Shown: positions 7,907 to 16,612, counted from the stretch's first letter. The stretch: 64,000 nt of DNA from Curtobacterium sp. MMLR14_010 (GCF_001865015.1 NZ_MJGV01000046.1:785201-849200); one strand, 5' to 3'. Notes: generated from the sequence alone by a model not told the origin. A program made the numbers and translations.

Positions 7907-9112
7907 GTGAGCGCCACCACCGAACCCCTGCGCATCGGGCTGGTCTCGCTGCACACCTCCCCCGGCGACGAGCCGGGCTCCGGCGAGGTCGGCGGGATGA
8001 ACGTCGTGGTCCGCCACCAGGCCGAGGCCCTCGCCGACCGCGGGCACCACGTCGAGATCATCACGCGACGCTCGTCGCCGACCCAGCCCGACTCCGTGTC
8101 GCTCGTGCCGGGCGTGTGCCTGCGCTTCCTCTCCGCGGGACCGGCCGCACCCGTGCCGAAGGGTGAGCACGACGCCTTCATCGAGCCCTTCCGGCACGAG
8201 CTCGAGGCCCTGGGGCCGTTCGACGTCCTGCACTCGCACCACTGGTTCTCCGGCGTGGCCGCTCTGCCTGTCGCCCGGGAGCGGCACGTCCCGCACGTGC
8301 AGTCGTTCCACTCCATCGCTGCCGACTCCGCGACCCCGTTGTCCGAGGGCGAGCGCGCCGAGTCCGCCGGGCGGATGACCGGCGAGGCGATGCTCGCGCG
8401 GGACTCCGACGCCGTCGTCGTCGTCAGTGAGGCCGAGGCGCACACCGTCCGCTCCCGGCTCGGCGGGGAGCCGTCCCGGGTGTGGATCGTGCCGCCGGGG
8501 GTCGACGGGTCCGTCTTCCGCCCCGCCGCCGTCGGTGCGCGCCGCCCCGAGGCCCCCTACGTCGTCGCCGCTGCCCGTGTCCAGCCGCTCAAGGGGCTCG
8601 ACCTGGCGATCGAGGCCATCGCGGGCATCTCCGAGGAGGCCCGTCCCACCCTCGTCATCGCGGGCGACTCCTCGAGCGAGGCCGGCGACCACATGGCCGA
8701 ACTCCAGGAGCTCGCCGCCGCGCACGGCATCGCCGACCGCGTCACCTTCATCGGACCGCAGTCGCGGGCCGACCTCGCGCTCGTGTTCCGCGGGGCCTCG
8801 GCCGTGCTGGTGCCGTCGCACTCGGAGACGTACGGGCTCGTCGCACTCGAGGGCTCGGCGTCCGGGGTGCCCGTCGTCGCCGCCGCGGCCGGTGGACTCC
8901 GCGAGGCCGTCCTCGACGGGGAGACCGGGGTGGTGCTCGAGTCCCGGGACCCGGGCGTCTGGGCCGCCGAGATCGAGCGCATCCTGACCGAGCCGGAGTA
9001 CGCCCGCGGGCTGTCGGCAGCGGGGCGCGAGCACGCCGAACGCCTGAGCTGGGAGCGGTCCGCCGCCGGGCTCGAAGACGTCTACCGGCGGGTGCTCGGG
9101 CGTTCCGCGTGA
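7907..9112 (+). CDS. Glycosyltransferase family 4, MshA-like
   Basis: 401 residues of GT-B fold. The N-terminal domain has GSGEVGGMNVVVRHQAEALA, like the donor/acceptor loop of MshA and sucrose-phosphate synthases, and LHSHHWFSG. The C-terminal domain begins VVAAARVQPLKGLDLAIEA and carries PSHSETYGLVALEG, the E-x7-E retaining motif. It probably moves a sugar from a nucleotide-sugar in the cytosol. Resemblance to MshA (UDP-GlcNAc to inositol phosphate in mycothiol synthesis) is close in the GGMNV loop, but the exact substrate cannot be settled by eye. Its stop overlaps the next start in GTGA. Confidence 0.8.
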   Translation: MSATTEPLRIGLVSLHTSPGDEPGSGEVGGMNVVVRHQAEALADRGHHVEIITRRSSPTQPDSVSLVPGVCLRFLSAGPAAPVPKGEHDAFIEPFRHELEALGPFDVLHSHHWFSGVAALPVARERHVPHVQSFHSIAADSATPLSEGERAESAGRMTGEAMLARDSDAVVVVSEAEAHTVRSRLGGEPSRVWIVPPGVDGSVFRPAAVGARRPEAPYVVAAARVQPLKGLDLAIEAIAGISEEARPTLVIAGDSSSEAGDHMAELQELAAAHGIADRVTFIGPQSRADLALVFRGASAVLVPSHSETYGLVALEGSASGVPVVAAAAGGLREAVLDGETGVVLESRDPGVWAAEIERILTEPEYARGLSAAGREHAERLSWERSAAGLEDVYRRVLGRSA

Positions 9113-9702
9113 CCGAGCTCGACGGGTTCTGGGCGGCGCTCGACGCGGTGCCGGTCGCAGCCGACGCGGAAGCGCTGTACTCCGCGGGGACCGCCGAAGG
9201 GGTTCTCCGTCGGGAGAACCTGTCGCGGTACCTCGACGCCGTCGGCCCGGGGGCGGACACGCTGCTCGTCGCGGAGGCTCCCGGGTGGCGCGGCATGACG
9301 AACACCGGTGTGCCGTTCACGAGCATGCGGGAGCTCGGGCCGCAGTACCTCGTGCCGCCGGCGCCGACCGCCCCGTGGGAGGCGTCCTCGCGCGTCGTGC
9401 ACGCTGCACTCGCCGAGTGGCAGGGGCCGCTCCCCGTGGCGTGGGCGATCTTCCCGCACCACCCGTTCGTCCCCGGGGACCGGCTGACGAACCGGACGCC
9501 GCGTCCCGCCGAGGTCCGCGCGGGAGCGCCCGTCGCGCTCGAGCTCATCGCTGCGCTCGGGGTCCGGCGCGTGGTCGCCGTCGGGCGGAAGGCGCAGGGG
9601 GCGCTCGCGTCCGCGGGCATCGACGCCGTGGCCGTCCGGCATCCGGCGCAGGGTGGGGCGCGGCAGTTCACGGAGCAGGTGCTGGCGTTGTCGCGGGCGT
9701 AG
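9109..9702 (+). CDS. Uracil-DNA glycosylase-superfamily protein
   Basis: 197 residues from GTG at 9109, overlapping the glycosyltransferase stop by four bases. TLLVAEAPGWRGMTNTGVPFTS matches the first motif of the UDG fold, written here in two parts as LLVAEAPG and TGVPFTS. AIFPHHPF lies mid-protein. VVAVGRKAQGAL followed by VRHPAQGG matches the C-terminal HPS/HPA loop that enters the minor groove. The usual catalytic Asp/Asn after the first G-x-A-PG motif is not obvious, so it may act on another base lesion. It is cytosolic. Downstream lies the palindrome-rich patch. Confidence 0.65.
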   Translation: MTELDGFWAALDAVPVAADAEALYSAGTAEGVLRRENLSRYLDAVGPGADTLLVAEAPGWRGMTNTGVPFTSMRELGPQYLVPPAPTAPWEASSRVVHAALAEWQGPLPVAWAIFPHHPFVPGDRLTNRTPRPAEVRAGAPVALELIAALGVRRVVAVGRKAQGALASAGIDAVAVRHPAQGGARQFTEQVLALSRA

Positions 9703-9921
9703 GCGTGGGCGCGGTCGTGTTCGTGGTCGTGTCCGCCGTGAGACGCCGGTGTCTCGCGGGTCGGGCACGCTGAGCTCGCCGAGACGCCGGTGTCTCGCAG
9801 GTCGGGGTCGCCCAGACGCCGGTGTCTCGCGGGTCGGGCACGCTGGATTCGCCGAGACGCCGGTGTCTCGCGGGTCGGGGTCGCCCACACGCCGGTGTCT
9901 TGCCGAGACGCCCTCTCGACG

Positions 9922-9953
9922 TCGAGACGCCGCAGTTTTCGGCGGCGTCTCGA
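9922..9953. repeat. Perfect 12-bp hairpin, copy 1
   Basis: TCGAGACGCCGC (9922-9933), loop AGTTTTCG, GCGGCGTCTCGA (9942-9953). The flank after it (ACGAGGAAGCGTC, then CAGACAGGGGTGTCTCG) is repeated after copy 2, so the repeated block is about 70 bases. Confidence 0.8.
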
Positions 9954-10100
9954 GCACGAGGAAGCGTCCCGCGCAGACAGGGGTGTCTCGCCGCCGGGGC
10001 TCGGTGAGACGCCGGCGTCTCGAAGTTCTGCGAGACGCCGGCGTCTCACGTGCGAGTCCTGGGCGAGACGCCGGTGTGTCAGCGAGACGTCCCTATGACC

Positions 10101-10132
10101 TCGAGACGCCGCAGTTTTCGGCGGCGTCTCGA
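10101..10132. repeat. Perfect 12-bp hairpin, copy 2
   Basis: Identical arms and identical 8-base loop to copy 1, 179 bases further on; here the pairing extends one more base pair (10100 with 10133). The conserved loop AGTTTTCG as well as the conserved stem suggests duplication of a defined element rather than chance. Confidence 0.8.
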
Positions 10133-10293
10133 GTACGAGGAGGCGTCTCGCACAGACAGCGGTGTCTCGCAGCAGGCAGGGCCGGTTCGCGCTCAGAAGG
10201 GCGTCTCGCGCAGACAGGGGTGTCTCGCAGCAGACGGGGGTGTTTCGCGGCAGACAGGGGCGTCTCGCGCGGGCGGGGCAGGGCGGCGCCGGG

Positions 10294-10722
10294 TCAGGCG
10301 GAGCGGACCTCGATGTCCTTCGCGGCGAGGGCGTCGGCGACGTGCGCCGGCAGTCGGGTGGCGGCGTACACGGTGCGGAGCGCGGGGAGGTCGAGCACGT
10401 CGTCCCAGTTCTGCGGGTCGAAGCGGTCGTCGGTGCCCTCCCACCCGGGGTGCACGTCCTGCAGCACCTCGAGCGCGGAGTCGACGGTGAGCTCCGTCAC
10501 CAGGGACAGGTGCGACGGCAGCAGGTCGAGGTCGTCGTAGTACTCGCGGGCGCGGTCGTCCTGGCCCTCGACGTCGAGGTCCTCATCGGTCTCGTCGGCG
10601 GTGTCGGCGTCATAGGGCTCCAGCACGCCGAGGTCGTAGCAGAGCACGTCGAGCACGAGCAGCTTGGCGTTGAAGTCCGCGAACTCGACGGGTTCCTCGG
10701 TGGTGTTCGACTCGTCGTCCAT
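10294..10722 (-). CDS. Acidic hypothetical protein (142 residues)
   Basis: ATG at 10722. The product is very acidic, with AKLLVLDVLCYDLGVLEPYD near the start, an Asp/Glu-rich stretch (about 45-65), then helical segments LSLVTELTVDSALEVLQDVHPG and LPAHVADALAAKDIEV. There is no signal peptide or membrane helix. It is likely a cytosolic protein related to DUF6892-type proteins, but that assignment is from memory of the FN-KLLVLDVL pattern and is weak. It is divergent from the amino-acid permease gene. Confidence 0.6.
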   Translation of the reverse strand: MDDESNTTEEPVEFADFNAKLLVLDVLCYDLGVLEPYDADTADETDEDLDVEGQDDRAREYYDDLDLLPSHLSLVTELTVDSALEVLQDVHPGWEGTDDRFDPQNWDDVLDLPALRTVYAATRLPAHVADALAAKDIEVRSA

Positions 10723-10846
10723 GCAGCGGATCGTAGCCGGGCGCTGGCACGTCGTCCGGTTTCGGGCAGGGCACGGCCGTGTTGCGATCGAGGTCGAGAA
10801 CTCTGTGAGACTCGACAGGGAAGCGATCGTCGGGAACAGTGTGTGC

Positions 10847-12295
10847 ATGGCCACCACGAACACCGAACGCCCGTCCACGGAGCAGCCAGCGCTCCGACGG
10901 GTCATCGGCCCCAAGCTCCTGCTGCTGTTCATCATCGGAGACATCCTCGGCACGGGCGTCTACGCGCTCACCGGTCAGGTCGCCGCGGAGGTGGGCGGGG
11001 CAGCGTGGCTCCCCTTCCTCATCGCGTTCTCCGTCGCCCTGCTCACGGCGTTCTCGTACCTGGAGCTCGTGACGAAGTACCCACAGACCGCCGGTGCCGC
11101 GCTCTACGTGCACAAGGCGTTCGGCGTCCACTTCGTCACGTTCATCGTGACCTTCATCGTGATGTGCTCCGGGATCACCTCGGCGTCGACGGCATCGCGT
11201 GCGTTCGCCGCCAACCTCGGCGTCGGCTTCGGTCTCGAGCTGCCCAACACGGTGGTGATGCTCATCGCGATGGGCTTCATGCTCGCGGTGATGCTCGTCA
11301 ACTTCCGCGGGGTGAGCGAGAGCGTCAAGACGAACGTCGTGCTGACCCTCGTCGAGCTGAGTGGTCTCGTGATGGTCATCCTCATCGGGTTCTGGGCGAT
11401 GGCGGGCGGCAACGCCGACTTCTCCCGCGTGGTGATGTTCGAGACGCCCGAGGACAAGAGCCTGCTGCTGTCGATCTCCACCGCGACCTCACTGGCGTTC
11501 TTCGCGATGGTCGGCTTCGAGGACTCGGTGAACATGGCCGAGGAGACCAAGGACCCCTCGCGCATCTTCCCGAAGGTGATGCTGACCGGCCTCGGCATCA
11601 CCGCCGTGATCTACGTGCTCGTGTCCATCTGCGCCGTCGCCGTCGTGCCGATCGGTGAGCTCGCCGGCAACGAGACGCCGCTGGTCACCGTGGTGCAGAC
11701 CGCCGCACCGGACTTCCCGATCGGCAACCTGCTGCCGTTCATCTCCATGTTCGCCGTCGCCAACACCGCCCTGATCAACATGATGATGGCGTCGCGACTG
11801 CTGTACGGCATGAGCAAGCAGGGCGTCCTGCCCGGGTTCCTCGCCAAGGTGTCCCCCACCCGCCGCACGCCGTCCACCGCGATCGTCTTCACGACGCTGA
11901 TCTCCCTCGCGCTGATCGGGTGGGTGTCCCTCAGCCCGGACTCCCCGATCGTCGTCGTCCTCGGCGGCACCACGTCGCTGCTGCTGCTGTCGGTCTTCGC
12001 CGTCGTGAACGTCTCGGTCCTGGTGCTGCGCCGCGACAAGGTCGACCACCGCCACTTCAAGGCCGGGGTGGTCATCCCCGTGATCGGCATCGTCACCTGC
12101 CTGTGGCTCGTGCTGCCGTTCTCGTCCGGCCGCGACATCGAGCAGTACCAGATCGCCGGCGGGCTGCTGGGGCTCGGCATCCTGCTGTGGGCCGTGACGT
12201 GGTTCACCCACGGCCGGAAGCAGGCCGGCAAGCCGCCGACGGGCGTGGTCACGGAGCCGACGAAGGTCGTCCACCAGGACGAGCACCGCGGCTGA
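10847..12295 (+). CDS. APC-family amino-acid permease
   Basis: 482 residues from ATG at 10847; in-frame sequence further upstream crosses the divergent gene and is not protein-like. Twelve hydrophobic helices. The first carries GPKLLLLFIIGDILGTGVYAL, the APC substrate-binding G-x-G-x-G type helix (broken at GDILGTGVY). TM6-like AFFAMVGFEDSVNMAEETKDP is the conserved loop region of the family. The C-terminus is short and charged. It imports or exchanges amino acids or amines using a cation gradient; the substrate is unknown. A strong hairpin follows, so it is monocistronic. Confidence 0.85.
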   Translation: MATTNTERPSTEQPALRRVIGPKLLLLFIIGDILGTGVYALTGQVAAEVGGAAWLPFLIAFSVALLTAFSYLELVTKYPQTAGAALYVHKAFGVHFVTFIVTFIVMCSGITSASTASRAFAANLGVGFGLELPNTVVMLIAMGFMLAVMLVNFRGVSESVKTNVVLTLVELSGLVMVILIGFWAMAGGNADFSRVVMFETPEDKSLLLSISTATSLAFFAMVGFEDSVNMAEETKDPSRIFPKVMLTGLGITAVIYVLVSICAVAVVPIGELAGNETPLVTVVQTAAPDFPIGNLLPFISMFAVANTALINMMMASRLLYGMSKQGVLPGFLAKVSPTRRTPSTAIVFTTLISLALIGWVSLSPDSPIVVVLGGTTSLLLLSVFAVVNVSVLVLRRDKVDHRHFKAGVVIPVIGIVTCLWLVLPFSSGRDIEQYQIAGGLLGLGILLWAVTWFTHGRKQAGKPPTGVVTEPTKVVHQDEHRG

Positions 12296-12344
12296 CCGAC
12301 CGACGCACCGAGCGCGCACGGGTGACCCTCGGACCGGGGCATGT

Positions 12345-12373
12345 CGAGGGCGGCCGTTCCCAGGCCGCCCTCG
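12345..12373 (+). terminator. Hairpin terminator after the APC permease
   Basis: CGAGGGCGGCC (12345-12355), loop GTTCCCA, GGCCGCCCTCG (12363-12373): an 11-bp perfect GC-rich stem 50 bases after the permease stop, followed by TACCCTCGT. Confidence 0.7.
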
Positions 12374-12410
12374 TACCCTCGTCCTGGCACCCGGACGGAA
12401 GGACCCGAGC

Positions 12411-13031
12411 ATGCGCCGCGTCGGCATCACCCTGGCATCGGTGTTCGGCGCGGGGATCGTCGCGGTCGGCATCGGTGTCGTCGTGCTCGTCGTGATCGCG
12501 GTCAACTCGCTCTCCGGCATCGGCAACTCGGCGTCCACGCCGCGGGCGGTGACGTGTCCGGCGGTCGCGTCCAAGACCGTCGGCGGGATCGTCGTCCCCG
12601 CTGGCCCCGTCGCCGGGTACTGCCAGGACCGCCTGGTCAACGCCGCCTCGGTGATCCAGGCGGCGCGGGCACTCGGCATCGGACCGCACACCCAGGCCGT
12701 CGGCGTGATGACGGCGATCGGCGAGTCAGGGCTGCAGAACCTCGACCACGGGGACACGGTCGGGCCGGACAGCCGCGGCCTGTTCCAGCAGCGCGACAAC
12801 GGCGCCTGGGGCACGTACGCCGACCGGATGGACCCGTACACGGCCGCGTCGATGTTCTACGCGAAGCTCGTCAAGGTCCCCGGGTGGAAGACGATGACGC
12901 CGACGCAGATGGCGCACGCCGTGCAGGTGAACGCAGACCCCGACCACTACGCGAAGTCGTGGCCGGCCGCGAAGGCGATCGTCGAGCGCCTGACCGGCGA
13001 GACCGTGCCGGACACCGCCCCGCAGGGCTGA
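12411..13031 (+). CDS. Membrane-anchored lysozyme-like protein
   Basis: 206 residues; ATG at 12411 preceded by GGAAGGA. Residues 8-35 are one membrane helix. The external domain has GIGPHTQAVGVMTAIGESGL, DHGDTVGPDSRGLFQQRDNG and WGTYADRMDPYTAASMFYAKL (quoted in parts). This is the lysozyme-like fold seen at the N-terminus of actinobacterial peptidoglycan hydrolases and conjugation VirB1-like proteins. The Glu in AIGESG is the likely catalytic acid. It probably cuts or remodels peptidoglycan on the outer face of the membrane. No M23 or NlpC/P60 domain follows, so it is a single-domain form. Confidence 0.75.
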   Translation: MRRVGITLASVFGAGIVAVGIGVVVLVVIAVNSLSGIGNSASTPRAVTCPAVASKTVGGIVVPAGPVAGYCQDRLVNAASVIQAARALGIGPHTQAVGVMTAIGESGLQNLDHGDTVGPDSRGLFQQRDNGAWGTYADRMDPYTAASMFYAKLVKVPGWKTMTPTQMAHAVQVNADPDHYAKSWPAAKAIVERLTGETVPDTAPQG

Positions 13032-13067
13032 CCCCCAGAACCACGCTCCGCACCGCGCTGCACCCCG

Positions 13068-13505
13068 TCATGCCGCGGCCCCGGTGACCTCGTCGTCGTC
13101 GAGCTCGACCATCGACGCACCGCCGTCGTGCACCACGACCTGCCCTCGCAGTCGAACGCGGTACTCGGCGAAGACGCACACCATGGCGTCGACCCACTCC
13201 CAGTCGACCGGGGAGAGCTCCGTGGTGGTCGGGCGTTCCCACGCGAGCACGACCTCTCTCGCATCGACCTGCTCCATGAGGTCGGCCACCAGGGCGGCGA
13301 AGTCCTCGACGTGTTCGTCGGGTTGGTACGGCAGGTCGGCGATCGGGATCACGAGGCGGATGGGCACGGCGTCGGCGCCGAGGAACAGCACCCAGCACTG
13401 TCGGCGGACGGGGCGTTCGAGGAGTGCGACGACGAGGTCGACCACGTCGTCGTCGGTACGGACTGCGGTTCGCTCGAGTCGGTCGAGCACGTCGGTGTCT
13501 GGCAT
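13068..13505 (-). CDS. Hypothetical protein (145 residues)
   Basis: ATG at 13505. Acidic and soluble, with ERPVRRQCWVLFLGADAVPI and REVVLAWERPTTTELSPVDW and a C-terminal VRLRGQVVVHDGGASMVEL. The alternation of beta strands and helices and the absence of signal or membrane segments point to a cytosolic protein. No family was recognised. The long plus-strand frame over the same DNA is arginine/serine-rich and is treated as a shadow. Confidence 0.65.
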   Translation of the reverse strand: MPDTDVLDRLERTAVRTDDDVVDLVVALLERPVRRQCWVLFLGADAVPIRLVIPIADLPYQPDEHVEDFAALVADLMEQVDAREVVLAWERPTTTELSPVDWEWVDAMVCVFAEYRVRLRGQVVVHDGGASMVELDDDEVTGAAA

Positions 13506-13611
13506 GCCTCCACGCTCGCGGACGCCGACGCCCCGAGCACGCCCACGACGAGAACTGTGGACAACCGACGGAATGACCGGCCCTGTGGAGGAACGGCTCC
13601 GCAGCGGAGTC

Positions 13612-14025
13612 CTAGATCCCGAGCGTCACCGCGCTGTCGACGAGCAACAGCGCCGCGAAGAACACCGCGACGACGGCAACGAGCCCGGTGACCGCGATCG
13701 GCCAGGCCATGCGGCGCCGGACGAGCCGCAGGACGCTCACCACGACGGCCAGCACCACGATGAGGGCGACGACCACGGGTCCGGCGTAGACGACCACCCC
13801 GCCGAGGGTCTCGTCACACCGGTTCCCCGGCGCCGAGCACGAGTGGAAGCCGAGGGAGAGGAACACGATCCCCCACGCGACCGCCAGCGCAGCCGCCGTC
13901 GCGATGGTGAGCACGGTGATCGTGGCGACCATGTCGGCGACGCGACGCCCGCCGACCAGGGGCTGGCGAGCCTCCCGTCCGGTCGTCGACGCAGGGGCGT
14001 CCGGAGCGGACAGCCGCGGCGGCAT
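13612..14025 (-). CDS. Small membrane protein (137 residues)
   Basis: Start chosen at ATG 14025; the frame upstream of it is low-complexity. There are three hydrophobic helices: about 33-57 (VATITVLTIATAAALAVAW), about 75-97 (VVYAGPVVVALIVVLAVVV) and about 108-132. The loop HSCSAPGNRCDETLGG between the first two has two cysteines that could form a disulfide outside the cell. Function unknown. It is divergent from the small membrane-protein gene at 14206. Confidence 0.6.
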   Translation of the reverse strand: MPPRLSAPDAPASTTGREARQPLVGGRRVADMVATITVLTIATAAALAVAWGIVFLSLGFHSCSAPGNRCDETLGGVVVYAGPVVVALIVVLAVVVSVLRLVRRRMAWPIAVTGLVAVVAVFFAALLLVDSAVTLGI

Positions 14026-14205
14026 CAGCGGCGCCCGCCGGACGGCCGCCGCACACCGCGAAGCCGGGACGGCACGGCCCGGAGCGGCAGGAGACGGACG
14101 GTCGAACGCATGGTCCCAGCATGCCCGCCGGAGCGACCGTCGGTCAGCCCGTGCCCCCTGGACCGGCGTCTCCCGGACAGCTGGCCGCGTCGGTATGGTC
14201 AGGGC

Positions 14206-14538
14206 ATGGCCGCTCGGACCCGAGACCACGAACCCCCCGCAGCCCCGGCGTTCGCCGCCGTCGTCCTCGCGGTGATCGCGCTCGTGCTCGGGTGTCTGGT
14301 GCCTGCCGAGTCGATCGTCCGGCACTGCGTCCTCGGGGCGGTGTTCGGCCTGGCCGCGCTGCTCAGCTCCTGGCGGGCGATCAGCATCTCCGGGCGTCGG
14401 CGAGCGCCGCGGGCCTGGGCGTGGGTCGCCGTCGTCGTCGCCGGTGTGGGGCTCGCGATGCTGCTCTACCAGGTGCTCGAGATGGTCTCGGGCGGTGCGC
14501 TGCCGCGGCCGTTCTGGTCCCCCTACGCGACGCACTGA
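14206..14538 (+). CDS. Small membrane protein (110 residues)
   Basis: ATG at 14206. Three hydrophobic segments: AFAAVVLAVIALVLGCLVP, HCVLGAVFGLAALLSSWRA and AWVAVVVAGVGLAMLLYQVL. The arrangement resembles DUF4190-type small membrane proteins, but no motif is decisive. It ends 85 bases before the second permease gene, which may be co-transcribed. Confidence 0.6.
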   Translation: MAARTRDHEPPAAPAFAAVVLAVIALVLGCLVPAESIVRHCVLGAVFGLAALLSSWRAISISGRRRAPRAWAWVAVVVAGVGLAMLLYQVLEMVSGGALPRPFWSPYATH

Positions 14539-14623
14539 GGACGCAGGACGGCGCGCAGGAGCGCGAACCACCGAAGACGAGCAGGACCGAGCACGGACCC
14601 CGCCGAAGGTGCATCCTGGCCGG

Positions 14624-16033
14624 GTGACAACGACGCCGCGCCCCACCCTGTTCCGTCGCAAGCCGATCGAGGAGATCGACGACGACACCGGGGGCGACGG
14701 CGGCCTGCAGCGGCACCTCGGGCTGTGGCAGCTCACCGCGATCGGCATCGGCGGGATCATCGGCGCGGGCATCTTCACCCTCGCCGGCACGGTCGCCCAC
14801 GGTGTCGCCGGACCCGCCGTGCTCATCTCGTTCCTCGTCGCCGGGGTCGCGAGTGCCGCCGCTGCACTGTCCTACGCGGAGTTCGCCGGGATGATCCCGA
14901 AGGCCGGCAGCGCCTACACCTACGGGTACGCGGTGCTGGGCGAGATCGTCGGGTGGTTCATCGGCTGGGACCTGCTGCTCGAGTACACCGCGATCGTGGC
15001 AGTGGTCGCGATCGGCATCTCCGGCTACGTCGGGTTCCTGGTCGGCCAGTTCGGCATCGACCTGCCCGCGTGGATGCTCGGCGCGCCCGGCACCGGCGAC
15101 GGACACGTGATCGACGTCTTCGCGATCCTGCTCTGCCTGCTCACCGCGTTCGTGCTCACGCGGGGCATCCGCAGTGCCGCGCGGTTCGAGTTCGTCACCG
15201 TCGGCATCAAGGTCGCGCTCGTCGTGCTCATCGTCGTGCTCGGCGTGTTCCACATCGACAGCGCCAACTACGACCCGTACTTCCCGTTCGGCTTCGGTGG
15301 CGTGATGACCGGAGCCGCGACGGTGTTCTTCGCCGTGTTCGGCTACGACGCCATGTCCACCGCCGCCGAGGAGTCCGTCGACGCCCGGAAGCACATGCCG
15401 AAGGCGATCCTGCTGTCCCTCGGCATCTCGATGGTGCTCTACGTCCTGGCGACGATCGTGCTGACCGGCATGCAGAAGTACACGGACATCGACCCGGCGT
15501 CCGGGTTCTCCTCCGCGTTCGCGTCGGTCGGGCTCGGGGGCGTGGCGAACGTCATCGCGATCGGGGCGATCGTCGGCATCGTCACGGTGCTGGTGACGTT
15601 CATGCTCGGCGCCTCGCGGGTGTGGTTCTCGATGAGCCGCGACGGCCTGATGCCCGCGTGGTTCGCCAAGACCGACCCGAAGCGACACGTCCCCACGCGG
15701 GTCACGTGGATCCTCGGCATCGCGGCAGCGGTGCTGGCGGGCGTGCTGCCGATCGGGGTCGTCGCCGAGCTGACGAACATCGGCATCCTGCTCGCGTTCG
15801 TCGTCGTCTGCACGGCCGTCGTCGTGCTCCGCTACACGCAGCCGGACCTGCCGCGGCAGTTCAAGCTGCCCCTGATGCCGATCGTGCCGGTCATCGGCGT
15901 GATCGCGTCACTGTGGCTCGTCACGTTCCTGCAGTGGGAGACATGGGTGCGCTTCGCGGTGTGGTTCGCGATCGGGCTCGGGGTGTACTTCGGCTACTCG
16001 CGGAAGCACAGCAAGCTGGCCGAGAAGGCCTGA
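14624..16033 (+). CDS. APC-family cationic amino-acid transporter
   Basis: 469 residues from GTG at 14624. The soluble N-terminus (PTLFRRKPIEEIDDDTGGDG) precedes LGLWQLTAIGIGGIIGAGIF, the classic CAT/YfnA first helix with the G-I-G-x-I-I-G-A-G-I-F binding loop. Twelve helices follow, with AVFGYDAMSTAAEESVDARK as the conserved TM6-loop region. This layout matches bacterial homologues of cationic amino-acid transporters. The substrate is probably a basic or branched amino acid. It is not closely related to the permease at 10847. A degenerate copy of its 3' end follows the stop codon. Confidence 0.85.
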   Translation: MTTTPRPTLFRRKPIEEIDDDTGGDGGLQRHLGLWQLTAIGIGGIIGAGIFTLAGTVAHGVAGPAVLISFLVAGVASAAAALSYAEFAGMIPKAGSAYTYGYAVLGEIVGWFIGWDLLLEYTAIVAVVAIGISGYVGFLVGQFGIDLPAWMLGAPGTGDGHVIDVFAILLCLLTAFVLTRGIRSAARFEFVTVGIKVALVVLIVVLGVFHIDSANYDPYFPFGFGGVMTGAATVFFAVFGYDAMSTAAEESVDARKHMPKAILLSLGISMVLYVLATIVLTGMQKYTDIDPASGFSSAFASVGLGGVANVIAIGAIVGIVTVLVTFMLGASRVWFSMSRDGLMPAWFAKTDPKRHVPTRVTWILGIAAAVLAGVLPIGVVAELTNIGILLAFVVVCTAVVVLRYTQPDLPRQFKLPLMPIVPVIGVIASLWLVTFLQWETWVRFAVWFAIGLGVYFGYSRKHSKLAEKA

Positions 16034-16076
16034 CAGCCGCCCCGCAGGCACAGCAAGTTGGACGACGAGGCCCGAC
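16006..16076. repeat. Imperfect duplication of the permease 3' end
   Basis: Bases 16006-16034 (GCACAGCAAGCTGGCCGAG and on through the stop) recur at 16048-16076 with about 24 of 29 identical. The second copy lies between the permease stop and the BLUF gene stop. Confidence 0.5.
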
Positions 16077-16081
16077 GCCGG

Positions 16082-16522
16082 TCAGCGCCGGTGCTTGCCC
16101 TCGGCAGCCGTCGGGTCCGCGAGCGGGTGGTTGCGGAACCACCGCAGCAGCTCGCGGGGCCGGCTGTGGTCGGCGCTCTGGTCACCCTGCGTCAGGAAGC
16201 CGCTGAAGCCGTCGGGTGTGCCGTTCTCCTCGGAGCGGTCGAAGGCCATGGACCACTCCGGGAAGCGCCGGGTGTGGATGGACTCCTCCACGAGCAGCGA
16301 GACGTCACCGTGGCGCTCGTCCGCGAGGATGCGGGAGTACGTCGCCATCACGGCGTCGTAGGGCCCCTCGAGCAGCTGCATGAAGCGGCCGGCGCGGTGC
16401 ACGAGCATGCCGGAGAGGCCATCGGCGGTGTTCCGCTCACGTGAGTACGCGAGCACCGCCTCGAGCTCGTCGTCGTCGAACTGCTCGACGGCCGAGCTCA
16501 TGTAGACCAGTGACTGCAGCAT
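16082..16522 (-). CDS. BLUF-domain blue-light sensor
   Basis: 146 residues from ATG at 16522. The BLUF fold covers about 1-95. Y7 in SLVYMSSA, N31 in SRERNTADGLSG, Q49 in RFMQLLEG and W90/M92 in FPEWSMAF are the residues that hold and respond to FAD in this family. The tail of about 50 residues is charged and has no output domain, so this is a short BLUF protein that must signal through a partner. It is cytosolic. It is convergent with the permease gene and divergent from the helicase gene. Confidence 0.85.
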   Translation of the reverse strand: MLQSLVYMSSAVEQFDDDELEAVLAYSRERNTADGLSGMLVHRAGRFMQLLEGPYDAVMATYSRILADERHGDVSLLVEESIHTRRFPEWSMAFDRSEENGTPDGFSGFLTQGDQSADHSRPRELLRWFRNHPLADPTAAEGKHRR

Positions 16523-16612
16523 GGTGCTCCTCCCTGACGGACCTCCCCTGAGCCTGCCTCGTCTGCCACACCAGCGACAGCCCCTGTCCGGGGTGCGTGG
16601 CACGATGGGCCT

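Larger units (their letters stand above)
9740..10275. repeat. Palindrome-rich non-coding patch (GAGACGCCGGTGTCTC family)
   Basis: The 591 bases between the glycosylase gene and the minus-strand gene ending at 10294 hold no convincing gene. They contain more than a dozen units built on GAGAC-N4-6-GTCTC. Clear copies of GAGACGCCGGTGTCTC are at 9740-9755, 9781-9796 and 9854-9869, with variants at 9813-9828 (CAGAC start) and 9887-9902, GCCGGCGTCTC forms near 10003-10050, and half-sites with CAGACAGGGGTGTCTCG near 9974 and 10210. Several early copies are followed by GCGGGTCGGG. Spacing is irregular and no cas genes are present. Confidence 0.85.

Noticed and set aside
6950..9034. 694-residue minus-strand ORF
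   Set aside because: Lies opposite two well-recognised genes (DUF429 and glycosyltransferase) and has shadow composition.
9740..10275. CRISPR array
   Set aside because: The repeats are short palindromes with irregular spacing and variable sequence, spacers are themselves repeated, and no cas gene is present.
9653..10540. Long repetitive plus-strand ORF rich in ETPVSRGSG and RRCLAG
   Set aside because: It is the translation of the palindromic repeats, changes frame freely, has no ribosome site and overlaps a better gene on the other strand.
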